The notes: a model not told the origin generated them from the sequence alone. A DNA stretch of 64,000 bases from Flagellimonas chongwuensis (GCF_013376415.1 NZ_WYET01000003.1:186001-250000); one strand, 5' to 3'. Shown: positions 52,153 to 61,503, counted from the stretch's first letter. Numbers and translations: made by a program.

Positions 52153-53088
52153 CTAATAGAATCTAGGAGATTTATCATATCCTTTTTTAAGGCCCAGCAA
52201 ATCAAGATCAAAAAGCGCAAAGATCTCATGGGACCCCGAACTGAAGCTTCCCAAGTTGGACAAGGTGTAATCGTATGCATAGCCTATTCTAACCGAAGGC
52301 ATTACATAAACATTGAACATCGCACTTACGGCATCGCCCCATCGATAGGAAAGCCCTGTTTCAAATTTATTGTTGAACAACATATTGATGGAGGTGTCCA
52401 GAGCTATTGGCGACCCCTCCACCATTTTGGTCATTAGGGAAGGCTTTAGTTTTAGGTCGGGATTTATGTTGTATACGTATCCTGTTGTAAAAAAAAGATG
52501 TATTTCCTCGGAACCTATTCTTTTTATCCCATCCTGATTGTCGATATGTTTGGAGGTGAGTAAGTTCGGAGCGGAGACTCCTGCATAAAAATTGGCCCTG
52601 TTATAGAAGACACCGACCCCTACGCTGGGAAATACACTGTTTATATTCTCGTTGAATGCGTCATCATCTTGGTACTCTGGAAGCGTAAGGTCATTGAAAT
52701 TGGTTTTAAACGTGGTGATGCCTCCCTTTAGACCCAAAGCCAGATTACTTTGTGCATCCAATTGTAACTTGTAGGCAAAATCGGCGTTGATATTGTTTTC
52801 CGAAAGTACGCCGTCTCCAATCTCATCCTTTATTATGGATAATCCCGTTTCTACTTTGTTGCTCAAGGTGGCGTGCGCAAAAAATGTCAATGTTTCTGGA
52901 GCTCCCTCTACATTTTGCCATTGGGAGCGATATAATGACCCAAAATTCACAAGCCCCCTTTCATTGGTGGTGTACGCTGGGTTGATGATACTCAGGTTGT
53001 ACATATATTGGGTATATTGAGGGTCTTGTTGTGATTTTGCCGTTAAGGAGCATAGCAAAACCAAAATGCTTACCAGTATTCTTTTCAT
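52153..53088 (-). CDS. PorP/SprF family type IX secretion membrane protein
   Basis: A 311-residue outer-membrane barrel with the PorP/SprF signature QQDPQYTQYMYNLSIINPAY after a signal peptide, and C-terminal strands ending FALFDLDLLG. SprF-like proteins anchor or help secrete a specific type B T9SS adhesin, normally the one encoded upstream, as here. It lies four bases after the adhesin gene. Confidence 0.92.
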   Translation of the reverse strand: MKRILVSILVLLCSLTAKSQQDPQYTQYMYNLSIINPAYTTNERGLVNFGSLYRSQWQNVEGAPETLTFFAHATLSNKVETGLSIIKDEIGDGVLSENNINADFAYKLQLDAQSNLALGLKGGITTFKTNFNDLTLPEYQDDDAFNENINSVFPSVGVGVFYNRANFYAGVSAPNLLTSKHIDNQDGIKRIGSEEIHLFFTTGYVYNINPDLKLKPSLMTKMVEGSPIALDTSINMLFNNKFETGLSYRWGDAVSAMFNVYVMPSVRIGYAYDYTLSNLGSFSSGSHEIFALFDLDLLGLKKGYDKSPRFY

Positions 53089-53092
53089 TTAC

Positions 53093-55975
53093 TTATTGGT
53101 TTAGGTACAATCTTCCCTGTTTTGGGGCGTGACCTTCTTTGTTGAAATTGATGATGTAGAAATAGACGCCATTGGGCACAGTTTTCCCGCCTGGACCAGA
53201 GCCGTCCCAAGCTGGGTTGGAAACATCTCCCTTGAACAAAGAGTTTCCATATCGATTAAGGATTTCCAAAGTGAAATGGGGGAAGATTATTTCAATATTT
53301 GGAATATAGTAAGTGTCGTTCCTTCCATCGTTGTTGGGTGAAAATGCATCAGGAATAAAGAAGCCATATTTTTCGGGATCACAGTTGTTGAGGTCGACCG
53401 CCACGGGAACCCTGTTTGTATTGATGCATCCGGTGTCCCCGTCATAACTTTGGGCATAGTAAATGGTGTCGTCCTCCAAAAGCTCATAGCTTGGCAAGGC
53501 CGTACCTCCTTCGGCCACATTGAACCATTCCACTTCTGCCTCAATGAAGTTTTCAAGATTTTCCAGTTCTGCAACGGTAGGATTGTCCAAGGCGCAGACC
53601 AAGAGTTCATCAGATATTAAATCGGGCAAGGGTGGTTGAACCACTGTTGGCTTTATTGTCAATCGGGTATCGCTCTCACAGAATCCGGCCAGTTGTTCGG
53701 CTGCAAAGTAGGATTGTCCATCCACAACCGGGTCGGTCGGGTCCAACATGGTTCCTCCTTCGTCGGCATCATACCAAACAATAGTTCCTCCATTAGGGGT
53801 TGCTATGTCCAAATCTGCAAGGGTTATTTCATCAGAAGCACAATAAACCGGGGTGGAATTGATGGTCGTTGGTACCTCGGCCATAAAAAAGGAAACTTGA
53901 ACCCTTGTACGTTCTTCACTAACACAGTTGTTGTTTTGGTCCGTACTGGATACATAATAATCCTCGCCATCTTCCAGTAGTGTAGCCATGGGCAATGCTT
54001 CCTGACTTTCGGCAGTGGGGTAAAAGGCAATGGCACCACTTGTACTTACGGTAATATCCTCCAAGGTCGGTGTGCCTTCGTTAAGGCAAAAGGATTGCTG
54101 TTCTTCCGCCTCCACTACAATGGGTTCCCCTCCAATGGAAAATCCTTCTTGAAGCTCAAATTCAAACTGCAATCTACAGGGAGTGGAATCGTTTTGGGTG
54201 CTTTTCAGTAGCACGATATAATCCCCATCAGGCAAATTGGCGATGTCGATGCCATACACGGCCACTCCTCCCATAAAGTTGATGGTGTTGTCCGTTAAGG
54301 TGGATTGGGTGTTTTGTTCAATAACCTCATAGTCGATCGTATAGCTTCCATCAGGCAAGGTCGGGGCATCCACAAGAACATCAATGGAAGTGGCATCACA
54401 GTTGTTGTCCACCGCTATCTCCAAATCAATTTCTTCAGGAATGGGCAGAACCTGGATTCCAGTGTTTATGGTACAACCGATTTCATAGCTGTCCTCGACA
54501 GTTATCTCCAAAGTGTATGATCCAGAAAGCTGAAATTGTTCTGCTTCAATATTGAATGAGGCAGAACCATCAGTAAAAACAACATCTGGTTTGGAGAGGT
54601 TTACCACGGAGTTGTCGGGAAGCGTTAAGGTAAAGTTTACATTGTGTGATTCGTTGGTAGGGTTCGCCATAAGGTCCAAAATGTTCTGCAAATTGATATC
54701 AACAGGATTGTTGGGACATATATTTTCTGTAGAAGCAATTGGGGTGGAAACCAGGAATTCGGTGGGTGGTACATTAATGTCATTACAAACGATTCTTTCA
54801 GGAACAATTCCAATAATTCCCAGAATATTAATTTGAACCAATTCGTTAATGGGAACAAGGGATTCGGGTACAATAAAATTACCTGTCCCGTTGGTCAACG
54901 TTATCTCAGTTAGCGAATCTTGCTCTCCTTGGGTGCTTGTCACACTAAATCCTAGTTCGTATTGGCCCGAGGGCAATAAGGAAGCATCATATTCCAAGAT
55001 AATCTCATATTCTGTCCCGGAACAATAGTTTTCGGCTTCCATGGACCCATTTAATGTGGGAAGTATAATGATAAAAACTTCTGATGATTTAACTGGGCAA
55101 ACAGGATGTGGTGGTTCAACCGAATAGGCAAAACTGTAATTTCCATATCCATGATTGGCATTAATTGCCTCCACATTTACAAAGTGATCCTGGAGATTGT
55201 CAAGTTGATTCGTCCCAACTTCTGACCATACCCCATTAGGGTCTTCATTAGTCAACAAATCATTAAGATCCAAATTGGTCAGGCCGGACAGATCATCCGT
55301 TGTGCACACAATAAGATTTGATGGGATTCCTGGGTTGGGCGCCTTGTGCACTTCCAAATTTACTGTTGATTGCATGCCCGGACAGCTATCAAAGTCTGGA
55401 ACAGTATACGTAAATATATACTCGCCAGGTCCTGCAGATTCGGCATTGAAGAGATTACCGTTCAAAAAACCCGTTACCGTATTGGGGTCTTCTTCCCAAA
55501 CACCGTTAAAGTCCGGGATTACCTCATCTACATTACTGCCCAGAAAAGAGAACAGGTTCACGGCAGGATGATCACTGCATGCATTGGCACTACCATCAAT
55601 GTTATCCTCTCCGGCATATCCGCCCAAAAAAAGTGTAATTGTGGCCGATTGGTTGCAGTTATCATTAGTATATGTAAACTCATGTTCGCCGAAACGATTG
55701 ATTCTCCATAGGTTGACAATTCCGGTGTTTATATCCAAGGCATTTAAATCAGCGGCATTTGGCGTGGACCAAGTTCCCCCAGGGGTTGGCATCCCGTTCA
55801 GGTTTGCAAACAAATCAAAAGTTTTGTTGGAAATGTCACCGTACTTGTCGCAAACTGTAATGGTATTGTCTGCTCCGGCACATTGGGAATATACCGAATG
55901 GGCAAAAGTCAAGAATAGCAAAATGGCCGCCCCAAAAGCACGATGCCCCGAATGGGCAAGCTTGTTTTTTCTCAT
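53093..55975 (-). CDS. T9SS type B sorted adhesin (gliding-motility C-terminal domain)
   Basis: A 960-residue secreted protein. A signal peptide follows the ATG at 55975, the long middle holds repeated Ig/fibronectin-like segments (CxxG, Thr/Asp-rich), and the C-terminus is a CHU_C/type B sorting domain: FFIPDAFSPNNDGRNDTYYI, WDGSGPGGKTVPNGVYFY. It would be exported by the type IX system and bound at the surface with the SprF protein downstream. Target surface or substrate is not visible. Confidence 0.9.
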   Translation of the reverse strand: MRKNKLAHSGHRAFGAAILLFLTFAHSVYSQCAGADNTITVCDKYGDISNKTFDLFANLNGMPTPGGTWSTPNAADLNALDINTGIVNLWRINRFGEHEFTYTNDNCNQSATITLFLGGYAGEDNIDGSANACSDHPAVNLFSFLGSNVDEVIPDFNGVWEEDPNTVTGFLNGNLFNAESAGPGEYIFTYTVPDFDSCPGMQSTVNLEVHKAPNPGIPSNLIVCTTDDLSGLTNLDLNDLLTNEDPNGVWSEVGTNQLDNLQDHFVNVEAINANHGYGNYSFAYSVEPPHPVCPVKSSEVFIIILPTLNGSMEAENYCSGTEYEIILEYDASLLPSGQYELGFSVTSTQGEQDSLTEITLTNGTGNFIVPESLVPINELVQINILGIIGIVPERIVCNDINVPPTEFLVSTPIASTENICPNNPVDINLQNILDLMANPTNESHNVNFTLTLPDNSVVNLSKPDVVFTDGSASFNIEAEQFQLSGSYTLEITVEDSYEIGCTINTGIQVLPIPEEIDLEIAVDNNCDATSIDVLVDAPTLPDGSYTIDYEVIEQNTQSTLTDNTINFMGGVAVYGIDIANLPDGDYIVLLKSTQNDSTPCRLQFEFELQEGFSIGGEPIVVEAEEQQSFCLNEGTPTLEDITVSTSGAIAFYPTAESQEALPMATLLEDGEDYYVSSTDQNNNCVSEERTRVQVSFFMAEVPTTINSTPVYCASDEITLADLDIATPNGGTIVWYDADEGGTMLDPTDPVVDGQSYFAAEQLAGFCESDTRLTIKPTVVQPPLPDLISDELLVCALDNPTVAELENLENFIEAEVEWFNVAEGGTALPSYELLEDDTIYYAQSYDGDTGCINTNRVPVAVDLNNCDPEKYGFFIPDAFSPNNDGRNDTYYIPNIEIIFPHFTLEILNRYGNSLFKGDVSNPAWDGSGPGGKTVPNGVYFYIINFNKEGHAPKQGRLYLNQ

Positions 55976-56044
55976 TTTAAGTAGGTCAAAAGAGTGTTTG
56001 TCAATCTGGGGGGACAGGATTGAAAACAACATTATCAAAAACAA

Positions 56045-56204
56045 TTAAAAATCGGTTGTGGGGTTACAACACGATATGCTGCTGAGGTTAGAAGCCGCTA
56101 AACTAATAAAAAAGTTTTCAACATCAACAGTATTTACTAAAAACCAAATTATTAAGGAATTCATCTGATAGGATGTTCCAGCATTTGCTTAGTACAAGAT
56201 TAGA
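56045..56204. other. Upstream region of the adhesin operon
   Basis: AT-rich, no gene seen; presumably carries the promoter of the T9SS trio. Confidence 0.35.
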
Positions 56205-56482
56205 TCAAGAGAAAAAACAACGGTCAAATATTTGTACTTCCTTATCAAATTTTGTTCCCTTGCATGGGTCGTGCATTCTGAACTTATAGTTGACACTCAA
56301 TCCTTCGCCCTTGAGTTTGTTGTCCTTCTCCTGTCCACTTCGGCTCCACTCAGTGCAGGCCTAGAAGCCGTACCTATACTCCTCTGAGTCAAAATTACGC
56401 CCCGGTTGCGGCATCCCGAAGGGGTAGTAATTATTGTAGGCAATTACATGAGCGTTTAATTCATCTGTATCCGTATTTAGGT
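56205..56482 (-). pseudogene. RHS core remnant interrupted by a short repeat
   Basis: The frame reads NTDTDELNAHVIAYNNYYPF, GMPQPGRNFDSEEYRYGF, then a TAG stop, then GQEKDNKLKGEGLSVNYKFR and MHDP: the RHS core consensus YYPFGM..YRYGFQGQEKDDE..G...NY.FRMHDPR. The single glutamine codon expected between YGF and GQEKD is replaced by a TAG and about 24 bases of the dispersed repeat. Downstream, the core ends in unrelated sequence. A dead end-piece of the RHS array. Confidence 0.75.
56336..56361. repeat. Dispersed repeat inserted in RHS remnant
   Basis: CACTTCGGCTCCACTCAGTG plus CAGG, a variant of the short repeat family seen at 11941 and 17878. It interrupts the RHS core frame exactly at the YGF/GQEKD junction. 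Confidence 0.6.
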
Positions 56483-56538
56483 TTTTCCTGTCTCCCACAA
56501 ATAATCTTACGTTTTATTTGCCTATTTTTCATTAACAT

Positions 56539-56567
56539 GGCACGAGCAACATGCTAGCGCCAGCGGG
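56539..56567. repeat. RHS-boundary palindrome, copy 1
   Basis: GGCACGAGCAACATGCTAGC followed by GCCAGCGGG: the same unit as at 57171 and 62602 (AGC-N5-GCT, then GCGCCAGCG). It lies at the edge of the RHS array. Confidence 0.6.
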
Positions 56568-56639
56568 AAAAGAAGAAGTTGAAAGAGACGCTTTCGACCG
56601 TTCTAAATGATATAAAGTAACCCTAAAAACCTTGGATTA

Positions 56640-57101
56640 ATGCCCAAAATGGAGGTTCCGTTCAATGAAGAGTTCAGAGAACTTGTTCTGGATATGGATT
56701 TCGAGTATTTTCTCAATGAAGACCTAACGGCCAATAAGGTTTCTGATTCGGACAGGACAACTGCTGAACAAGCGTATCTTAAAACTACACTGGAGGTTCA
56801 AGAACGCTACAGGAAGAACAAAAAGCAGTGCCGTCTATGGTTGGAAGGTATTGTTCGTTTGCAGTGGTTTGGCGGTATGTTGCCTTCTCAGTTGAGACTC
56901 GATGGCAGCACTCGTGATCTGACCTATTTCGATTATGAGGAAGTTGGCAGGAACTGGGCTTGGTTTGCTTATTGGCAGAAACTGGAGCGGAAACGAAGAT
57001 TCTGGAAAGTGTCCTGGGACAGGGTCACTAAGGTCGGTGCTGTTCTCGCTATTGTGCTCACAGTTCTAAAACTACTTGAAACTTTCTTTCCTAAACAATA
57101 A
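56640..57101 (+). CDS. Hypothetical protein with C-terminal membrane helix
   Basis: A 153-residue protein, mostly charged and helical, with aromatic-rich centre (RNWAWFAYWQKLERKRRFWK) and one C-terminal helix (about 132-150). It is the only plus-strand gene among the RHS modules. Size and single membrane anchor resemble small immunity or accessory proteins, but nothing ties it to a particular toxin. No family recognised. Confidence 0.5.
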   Translation: MPKMEVPFNEEFRELVLDMDFEYFLNEDLTANKVSDSDRTTAEQAYLKTTLEVQERYRKNKKQCRLWLEGIVRLQWFGGMLPSQLRLDGSTRDLTYFDYEEVGRNWAWFAYWQKLERKRRFWKVSWDRVTKVGAVLAIVLTVLKLLETFFPKQ

Positions 57102-57125
57102 AAAAACCACAGTTCGCACCGTGGT
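57100..57125 (-). terminator. Terminator of RHS module F
   Basis: On the minus strand ACCACGG / CTGTGGT forms a seven-pair stem (one wobble) followed by seven T. The related unit at 62553-62577 ends module A, so the terminator is part of the repeated cassette boundary. Confidence 0.65.
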
Positions 57126-57163
57126 CTTTCTCGTTCCTTAAATTTCTTGCTCGTATCGCCCAC

Positions 57164-57442
57164 TCATAACGGCACAAGCGGGACGCTTGCGCCAGCGAGG
57201 GAATCCCATGGATATTGATAGCCTATCGGATCCACGGCAAAGAACCTCCCCACCCGCGGGTCGTGCATCCTGTACTTATAATTAATGGAGAGACCCTCAC
57301 TTTTTATCTCGCTGTCCTTTTCCTGCCCTTGGAAGGCGTAGCGGTAGCCATCGGCACTGAGCAGTGAGCGGTTCGGCATGGGCATCCCGAAGGGGTAGTA
57401 ATCCGTGTAGCCCTCCAAACTGGCCTCGTTGCCCTCTTTCAT
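57164..57442 (-). pseudogene. RHS core stub without toxin tip (module F)
   Basis: A 92-codon frame: MKEGNEASLEGYTDYYPFGM, then YRYAFQGQEKDSEIKSEGLS, NYKYRMHDPRVGRFFAVDPI and an early stop. It lacks the usual PYxxxxNxP continuation and any C-terminal tip. The frame ends inside the boundary palindrome (57171-57201). It overlaps the RDD gene by four bases. Probably a cassette that lost its tip. Confidence 0.7.
57171..57201. repeat. RHS-boundary palindrome, copy 2
   Basis: GGCACAAGCGGGACGCTTGC followed by GCCAGCGAGGG; matches copy 3 at 62602-62633 almost exactly, including the flanking terminator unit about 50 bases away. Confidence 0.7.
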
Positions 57443-57831
57443 GGTTTACTTCTCTTGACAGTATAAACATTTGACCATTTCTCGTGCCAAAATATTTTTT
57501 CATCATTGAACAAAAAAGAAATTTGGTTTATAGGAACAATTCTAGATAAAGATCTTACCAACACTTGTAACAAATTGATTTTATCATTTTTACCTTGAAC
57601 CTTAAATTTAAAAAGGCTCTTGCCAATGGTGCTTTTAAAAAAAAACTCACAAACTGTGAAGTATACTATATAAGATACTATTTGAGCCAAAAGAACCTTG
57701 GAATCATCAAATCGTGATTGCAGATTGTTCGCTGTTTTAAAAAAAATAGTAGAATAAATCAAATATGCTGGTATCGAAAAAATTAGTGCATCCACATAAA
57801 AAGCTATAGCACGGCGAAATATATCGTTCAT
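57439..57831 (-). CDS. RDD family membrane protein, putative immunity protein of module E
   Basis: A 130-residue RDD-family protein: RRAIAFYVDALIFSIPAYL, then TIGKSLFKFKVQG and RSLSRIVPIN, with two to three membrane helices. RDD proteins are integral membrane proteins of uncertain role. Its place 32 bases after the toxin-tip gene of module E, in the slot where the other modules carry small membrane genes, suggests an immunity role. That is inference. Confidence 0.7.
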   Translation of the reverse strand: MNDIFRRAIAFYVDALIFSIPAYLIYSTIFFKTANNLQSRFDDSKVLLAQIVSYIVYFTVCEFFFKSTIGKSLFKFKVQGKNDKINLLQVLVRSLSRIVPINQISFLFNDEKIFWHEKWSNVYTVKRSKP

Positions 57832-57863
57832 TATGGTAGAATTTAAATATTAAAAATACTTTT

Positions 57864-58751
57864 TTATTTAGGGACACCTTGAGATATCCAACCAAATTCT
57901 ATGTTAGCCCGAACACCGTATATTGCATTAAATTCTCCACCAAAAGACCATCCATATCTATCCTGTTTCACTTTGCCTAAGTTATGTATGGATTCGTTAT
58001 GAAAAATCTTTGTATGTTCTATGATTCCATAATTGGTAGTTGTTGATTCTCGGCTGAATCGAGTATCGTAGTTTTCGCTATAACCAAAAATTCCATTGAC
58101 TCCCCATCCTGTTTCAGTTCCACCTCTATTTTCGTTATATGGATTCTGTATAAAAGAAAGATTAGTGAAATCTCCTTCCCAAAAATCTGCCTCGCCTCCA
58201 ATTGAATATATAGACTTCTTCCCTACATTACTTTGTAAAGTAACATTTCCACCTGCTGCTTTCACATCAAAACCAAATCCACCATAGTTAAAATCAGCTT
58301 GTGCTTTAACATAAATTGGCAACCTATCAGGGGTTTCAACGGAATTTGCGACATTGAAAAGAGAAAAACCAGAGCCTGGAACAGCAGCAAAATCTCTTCG
58401 ATGTTCAGGAGTGAAGCTACCATTGGTAATAAATGTATCCCAACCATCCGCTCCTTGTTGGGCCACGCTCCAATTGCCTTTTTCGCCAACAATCTCTCCA
58501 CCGCCATTAAAGGTTTTGTACAACCAAGCACCAAACTTGGTCTTCCAACCGCCGTCCGGGTCTATTCCATTTATAGGGTCGTTGCCCATTCCAACATACG
58601 GGGAGTTATATTGTCCGTAAGGGTCCGTGGTCAACCACCGTCCAATCCTGCTGTCCCATAACCGCAGTTCAAAGGCCTCTTTCCCGGTCTCGGGGTCCTT
58701 TTCCTGCCCTTGGAAGGCGTAGCGGTAGCCTTGGGGTTCTATGGGGACCAT
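57864..58751 (-). CDS. Orphan RHS cassette, core plus variable tip (module E)
   Basis: A 295-residue protein from the ATG at 58751. Residues 1-70 are RHS core (YRYAFQGQEKDPETGKEAFE, LRLWDSRIGRWLTTDPYGQY, VGMGNDPINGIDPDGG). A linker conserved between cassettes follows (GAWLYKTFNGGGEIVGEKGN), then a unique ~180-residue glycine- and aromatic-rich beta tip. It lacks all upstream RHS repeats, so it cannot be exported by itself; it would need recombination onto a full-length RHS gene. The RDD gene follows. Confidence 0.75.
   Translation of the reverse strand: MVPIEPQGYRYAFQGQEKDPETGKEAFELRLWDSRIGRWLTTDPYGQYNSPYVGMGNDPINGIDPDGGWKTKFGAWLYKTFNGGGEIVGEKGNWSVAQQGADGWDTFITNGSFTPEHRRDFAAVPGSGFSLFNVANSVETPDRLPIYVKAQADFNYGGFGFDVKAAGGNVTLQSNVGKKSIYSIGGEADFWEGDFTNLSFIQNPYNENRGGTETGWGVNGIFGYSENYDTRFSRESTTTNYGIIEHTKIFHNESIHNLGKVKQDRYGWSFGGEFNAIYGVRANIEFGWISQGVPK
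58431..58535 (-). repeat. Conserved RHS linker, identical to 62071-62175
   Basis: Base-for-base identical over 105 bases with module B (62071-62175) by eye, and partly with module A from 63758. It encodes the linker between core and tip, so it can serve as a homology arm for tip exchange. Confidence 0.85.
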
Positions 58752-58758
58752 AGTCTTT

Positions 58759-58998
58759 CTATTGTCCAAAATGATAAATCAATACTAACAGAATGACAAA
58801 AACAAAAAGAGCTGCAATTCTATTTCCAGATTCTGTTTCTAGCTTTTTGTATTCACTACCATCTGGAGTCCAAAACTTGGAAAATGATTTTAATTCTTTT
58901 TCTCTAATTATGTTGCTAATATTGATTAAAGAATATCTAATAGATGCTCCAATAAGTTCAACAAAAAATCTACCGAAAATTATTTGAAAAATATCCAT
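58759..58998 (-). CDS. Small membrane protein, putative immunity protein of module D
   Basis: A 79-residue protein from the ATG at 58998, overlapping the RHS stop by one base (TGATG). It has a hydrophobic N-terminal segment and a C-terminal helix (ALFVFVILLVLIYHF). Tight coupling to the preceding toxin cassette is the typical position of an immunity gene. No family recognised. Confidence 0.55.
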   Translation of the reverse strand: MDIFQIIFGRFFVELIGASIRYSLINISNIIREKELKSFSKFWTPDGSEYKKLETESGNRIAALFVFVILLVLIYHFGQ

Positions 58999-59942
58999 CA
59001 ATTATTGTTGTTTAAATTTTCAGCCTGTGATTTTGCAACATTCATTAATCTTTTTCCATGAATTTGATCAGTTGCTTTATTTGAATAAATAATTATATCA
59101 CCTCTTGTTCTTGGACTTAGTTTGGTCAAGAAAGTCCCTTTAAAAGTTTTTCCAAATGTAGATACGTTTAATTTAGGACCAGCAACTCTAAAACTTTTTA
59201 ATGGACTAGGTGTAAAAGTCAAAAAAGTATTCATACCTGCATTGAACTCCTCTTTTGGGGTAGCAACAAAACCAGTTAAATGTCTACCTCCATTTTTTGT
59301 AAAATTTCTTGTTCCGTAAACATATGCGTCATTGGCAATATTATAAATTGCATCAAAAGCCATTTTACCTCCAGGGGCTTGGTTTATTGCAGGGTTGTAT
59401 TCTGCAAAAGTTTGTAGGTTTTCTGCCCAATTAGGCTGATGTGCGGAAATTGCAGCGGGAATATCGTTCTTCCAAGCACTTGTATAGTTAAAAGTCGCTA
59501 TAGCATCCGCATCAGTTGTAAACCCACTGGTTACAGAGGAAGTGTTGAAACCCCATTCCCCATTACTTTTGTATAGCTCACCGGGGTCAAGACCTGCCTT
59601 TATGGCCCTGTTTCTTGCCCATTTTGCAAATAGTTTCCACTTCCAACCCCCATCAGGGTCAATTCCATTTATTGGGTCATTTCCCATCCCTAGATATGGC
59701 GAAGCATATTGTCCGTAAGGGTCGGTGGTCAACCAACGCCCAATACGTCCATCCCACAACCTTAACTGGAACGCCTCTTTCCCTGTCTCCGGATCCTTTT
59801 CCTGCCCCTGGAAGGCATAGCGGTAACCGTAGGCGTTCATCAGGCCACGGTTCGGCATGGGCATCCCGAAAGGATAGTAATCCGTGTAGCCTTCTAAGAA
59901 AACATCATCAATCGAAAAAAGTCGTATGTCTGTATACGTCAT
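58998..59942 (-). CDS. Orphan RHS cassette, core plus variable tip (module D)
   Basis: A 314-residue protein from the ATG at 59942. RHS core at residues 14-120 (LEGYTDYYPFGMPMPNRGLM, FQLRLWDGRIGRWLTTDPYG, GMGNDPINGIDPDGG), then a unique tip of about 200 residues that differs from the beta-rich tips: mixed helical, with NRAIKAGLDPGELY and a basic end. The start region overlaps the preceding hypothetical gene by 35 bases, so the true translation start is uncertain. Confidence 0.7.
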   Translation of the reverse strand: MTYTDIRLFSIDDVFLEGYTDYYPFGMPMPNRGLMNAYGYRYAFQGQEKDPETGKEAFQLRLWDGRIGRWLTTDPYGQYASPYLGMGNDPINGIDPDGGWKWKLFAKWARNRAIKAGLDPGELYKSNGEWGFNTSSVTSGFTTDADAIATFNYTSAWKNDIPAAISAHQPNWAENLQTFAEYNPAINQAPGGKMAFDAIYNIANDAYVYGTRNFTKNGGRHLTGFVATPKEEFNAGMNTFLTFTPSPLKSFRVAGPKLNVSTFGKTFKGTFLTKLSPRTRGDIIIYSNKATDQIHGKRLMNVAKSQAENLNNNN

Positions 59943-60246
59943 ATAATTTAAAAGCACCTGAACTGTCCTTTTTGAAATGATAAAGTTCTGGCTCTCCTTT
60001 TCTTTTAAATAGTGAGTCTCCTGTAATAACACTGTCATCCGATTTAACCGAATATAAATCTAACAAGTACTCTTTTCCCGAATTCAATCTTACCTTGACA
60101 TCTCCTTTTCCTCCATAAATCGATTCACTTATAATAACACCATTAATATCTTGTTTTAAAGCTATATTATTACTTCTAGTCGTCATGAATAATATAATTG
60201 CCAAAAACAGTATTAAAAATCCTGCTTTCAAATAATTCTTATTCAT
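59908..60246 (-). CDS. Small membrane-anchored protein, putative immunity protein of module C
   Basis: A 112-residue protein from the ATG at 60246: one N-terminal helix (KAGFLILFLAIILFMT) and a small beta-rich periplasmic domain (NSGKEYLLDLYSVKSDDSVI). Its ATG overlaps the end of the coreless tip frame (stop at 60239), a toxin-immunity type coupling. No family recognised. Confidence 0.6.
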   Translation of the reverse strand: MNKNYLKAGFLILFLAIILFMTTRSNNIALKQDINGVIISESIYGGKGDVKVRLNSGKEYLLDLYSVKSDDSVITGDSLFKRKGEPELYHFKKDSSGAFKLYDVYRHTTFFD

Positions 60247-60669
60247 AGGACACGGATGAATTTGGTGAAACAACAAGATTTTTGCTCGGTTCAATAGGAT
60301 TATTTATGTAAAGATTACCATTACTATGAAGCAATATTGTATTGTGCCTTACCCCACCTTTTATGTTTACTGCTGTTAAAGGGCTGGCCTCTGCACCACC
60401 TGAGATTCCAGCATATATGCTTATCCAGGTTGGTTTACCTGATGGACTAATGGATGCATCAGCACCAACAAATCCACCAATTCCTGGTGTAATACCTATT
60501 TCGCCAAAAGCAGAATACCCTCCTAGGTCCCTGGCATTGATTTGATCTACAGAACCGTTGTAAATCTTTTTAGAAAGAAATGCAGAAACAGTAATCTCCC
60601 CACCGTCACCTACAGTAGCTGCGAAGAGAGATTTTATTGTGATATTGAATCCGCACTTATATAGACAGG
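60239..60669 (-). pseudogene. Coreless RHS tip fragment (module C)
   Basis: A frame open from about 60669 to TAA at 60239 with no ATG: KSLFAATVGDGGEITVSAFL ... GGYSAFGEIGITPGIGGFVG ... KGGVRHNTILLHSNGNLYIN. The glycine-rich beta pattern resembles the tips of modules A and E. It has lost the RHS core, or never had one, and survives as a displaced tip with its putative immunity gene behind it. It overlaps the 3' end of the MORN lipoprotein gene in another frame. Confidence 0.55.
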
Positions 60670-61503
60670 CAGGTCAAAGTATATTTTTCTGGTAACAAAA
60701 TCAAAAGTGTCTTTTTGAGTTTTTTCTTTTTCAAGAAGAAAGCCACGTATGTTTTTTTGTCCTACCTCAAAATTTTGCATATCAAAGACAACATCATGGT
60801 TATTATCTCTAAATCTTTCATGTTCCTTAAATCTTATTGACAAACTAGGTATGGTATCCCATTCAATATTTTGTTCATTTGAAAAATCAGGGTTAATGGT
60901 ATAGTCTTGTTTTGGAAGGCAGACAAACAAATCACTATCATAGGATATAACTGGTTGTTCTAAAAAGAAATGTATGCGATAAGGTTTTTCAACAATGGCT
61001 GTATCAGGCGATACTGCACGATAAAAATTACCTCCCGGTATAGTATCGCCCTGAGCGTTTAAAATCCATCTTTGATTCATATATGATTCACCTGATAGAT
61101 TAACATACTCTCTGTATTCGCTCAATATACCTTGCTGATTATAAAGTTTCCATTTACCAACTTGTTCTTCGTTAGAGCCAAGGGGGCCTTCAAATCTGGT
61201 TTTACCATCAGGAAATAACCGTTTTTGATAATAGGCCTCGCCAACATTGTTCCAAAAAACTATACTTTCTAAATTACTATTAGCATCATAAAACAAGGAT
61301 GAATCTCTAGCTATGCCATCACTATAAATAGAGATTTCCCTTAGATTTCCTTGTTCATCATATCTCTCTAAAACTCCATGTTTTTTGTTGTCGTTATTTA
61401 CTGTATATTTCATTTTAAGCTGTCCTGAAGGATATTGTTCTCGAACCTCCTTTTTTTTGCAACTGACAAGCATTAAAATTAGCAATATTATCAATATTCT
61501 CAT
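60634..61503 (-). CDS. MORN-repeat (YwqK-like) lipoprotein, putative immunity protein of module B
   Basis: A 289-residue lipoprotein (signal ending LMLVSC) with MORN_2/YwqK-type repeats in the first half (YPSGQLKMKYTV, GVLERYDEQGNLREI, KLYNQQGILSEYREYV) and a distinct C-terminal domain. Proteins with this repeat are often annotated as antitoxin or immunity proteins beside polymorphic toxins. The ATG at 61503 abuts the stop of RHS module B, which supports that role. Confidence 0.7.
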   Translation of the reverse strand: MRILIILLILMLVSCKKKEVREQYPSGQLKMKYTVNNDNKKHGVLERYDEQGNLREISIYSDGIARDSSLFYDANSNLESIVFWNNVGEAYYQKRLFPDGKTRFEGPLGSNEEQVGKWKLYNQQGILSEYREYVNLSGESYMNQRWILNAQGDTIPGGNFYRAVSPDTAIVEKPYRIHFFLEQPVISYDSDLFVCLPKQDYTINPDFSNEQNIEWDTIPSLSIRFKEHERFRDNNHDVVFDMQNFEVGQKNIRGFLLEKEKTQKDTFDFVTRKIYFDLPVYISADSISQ

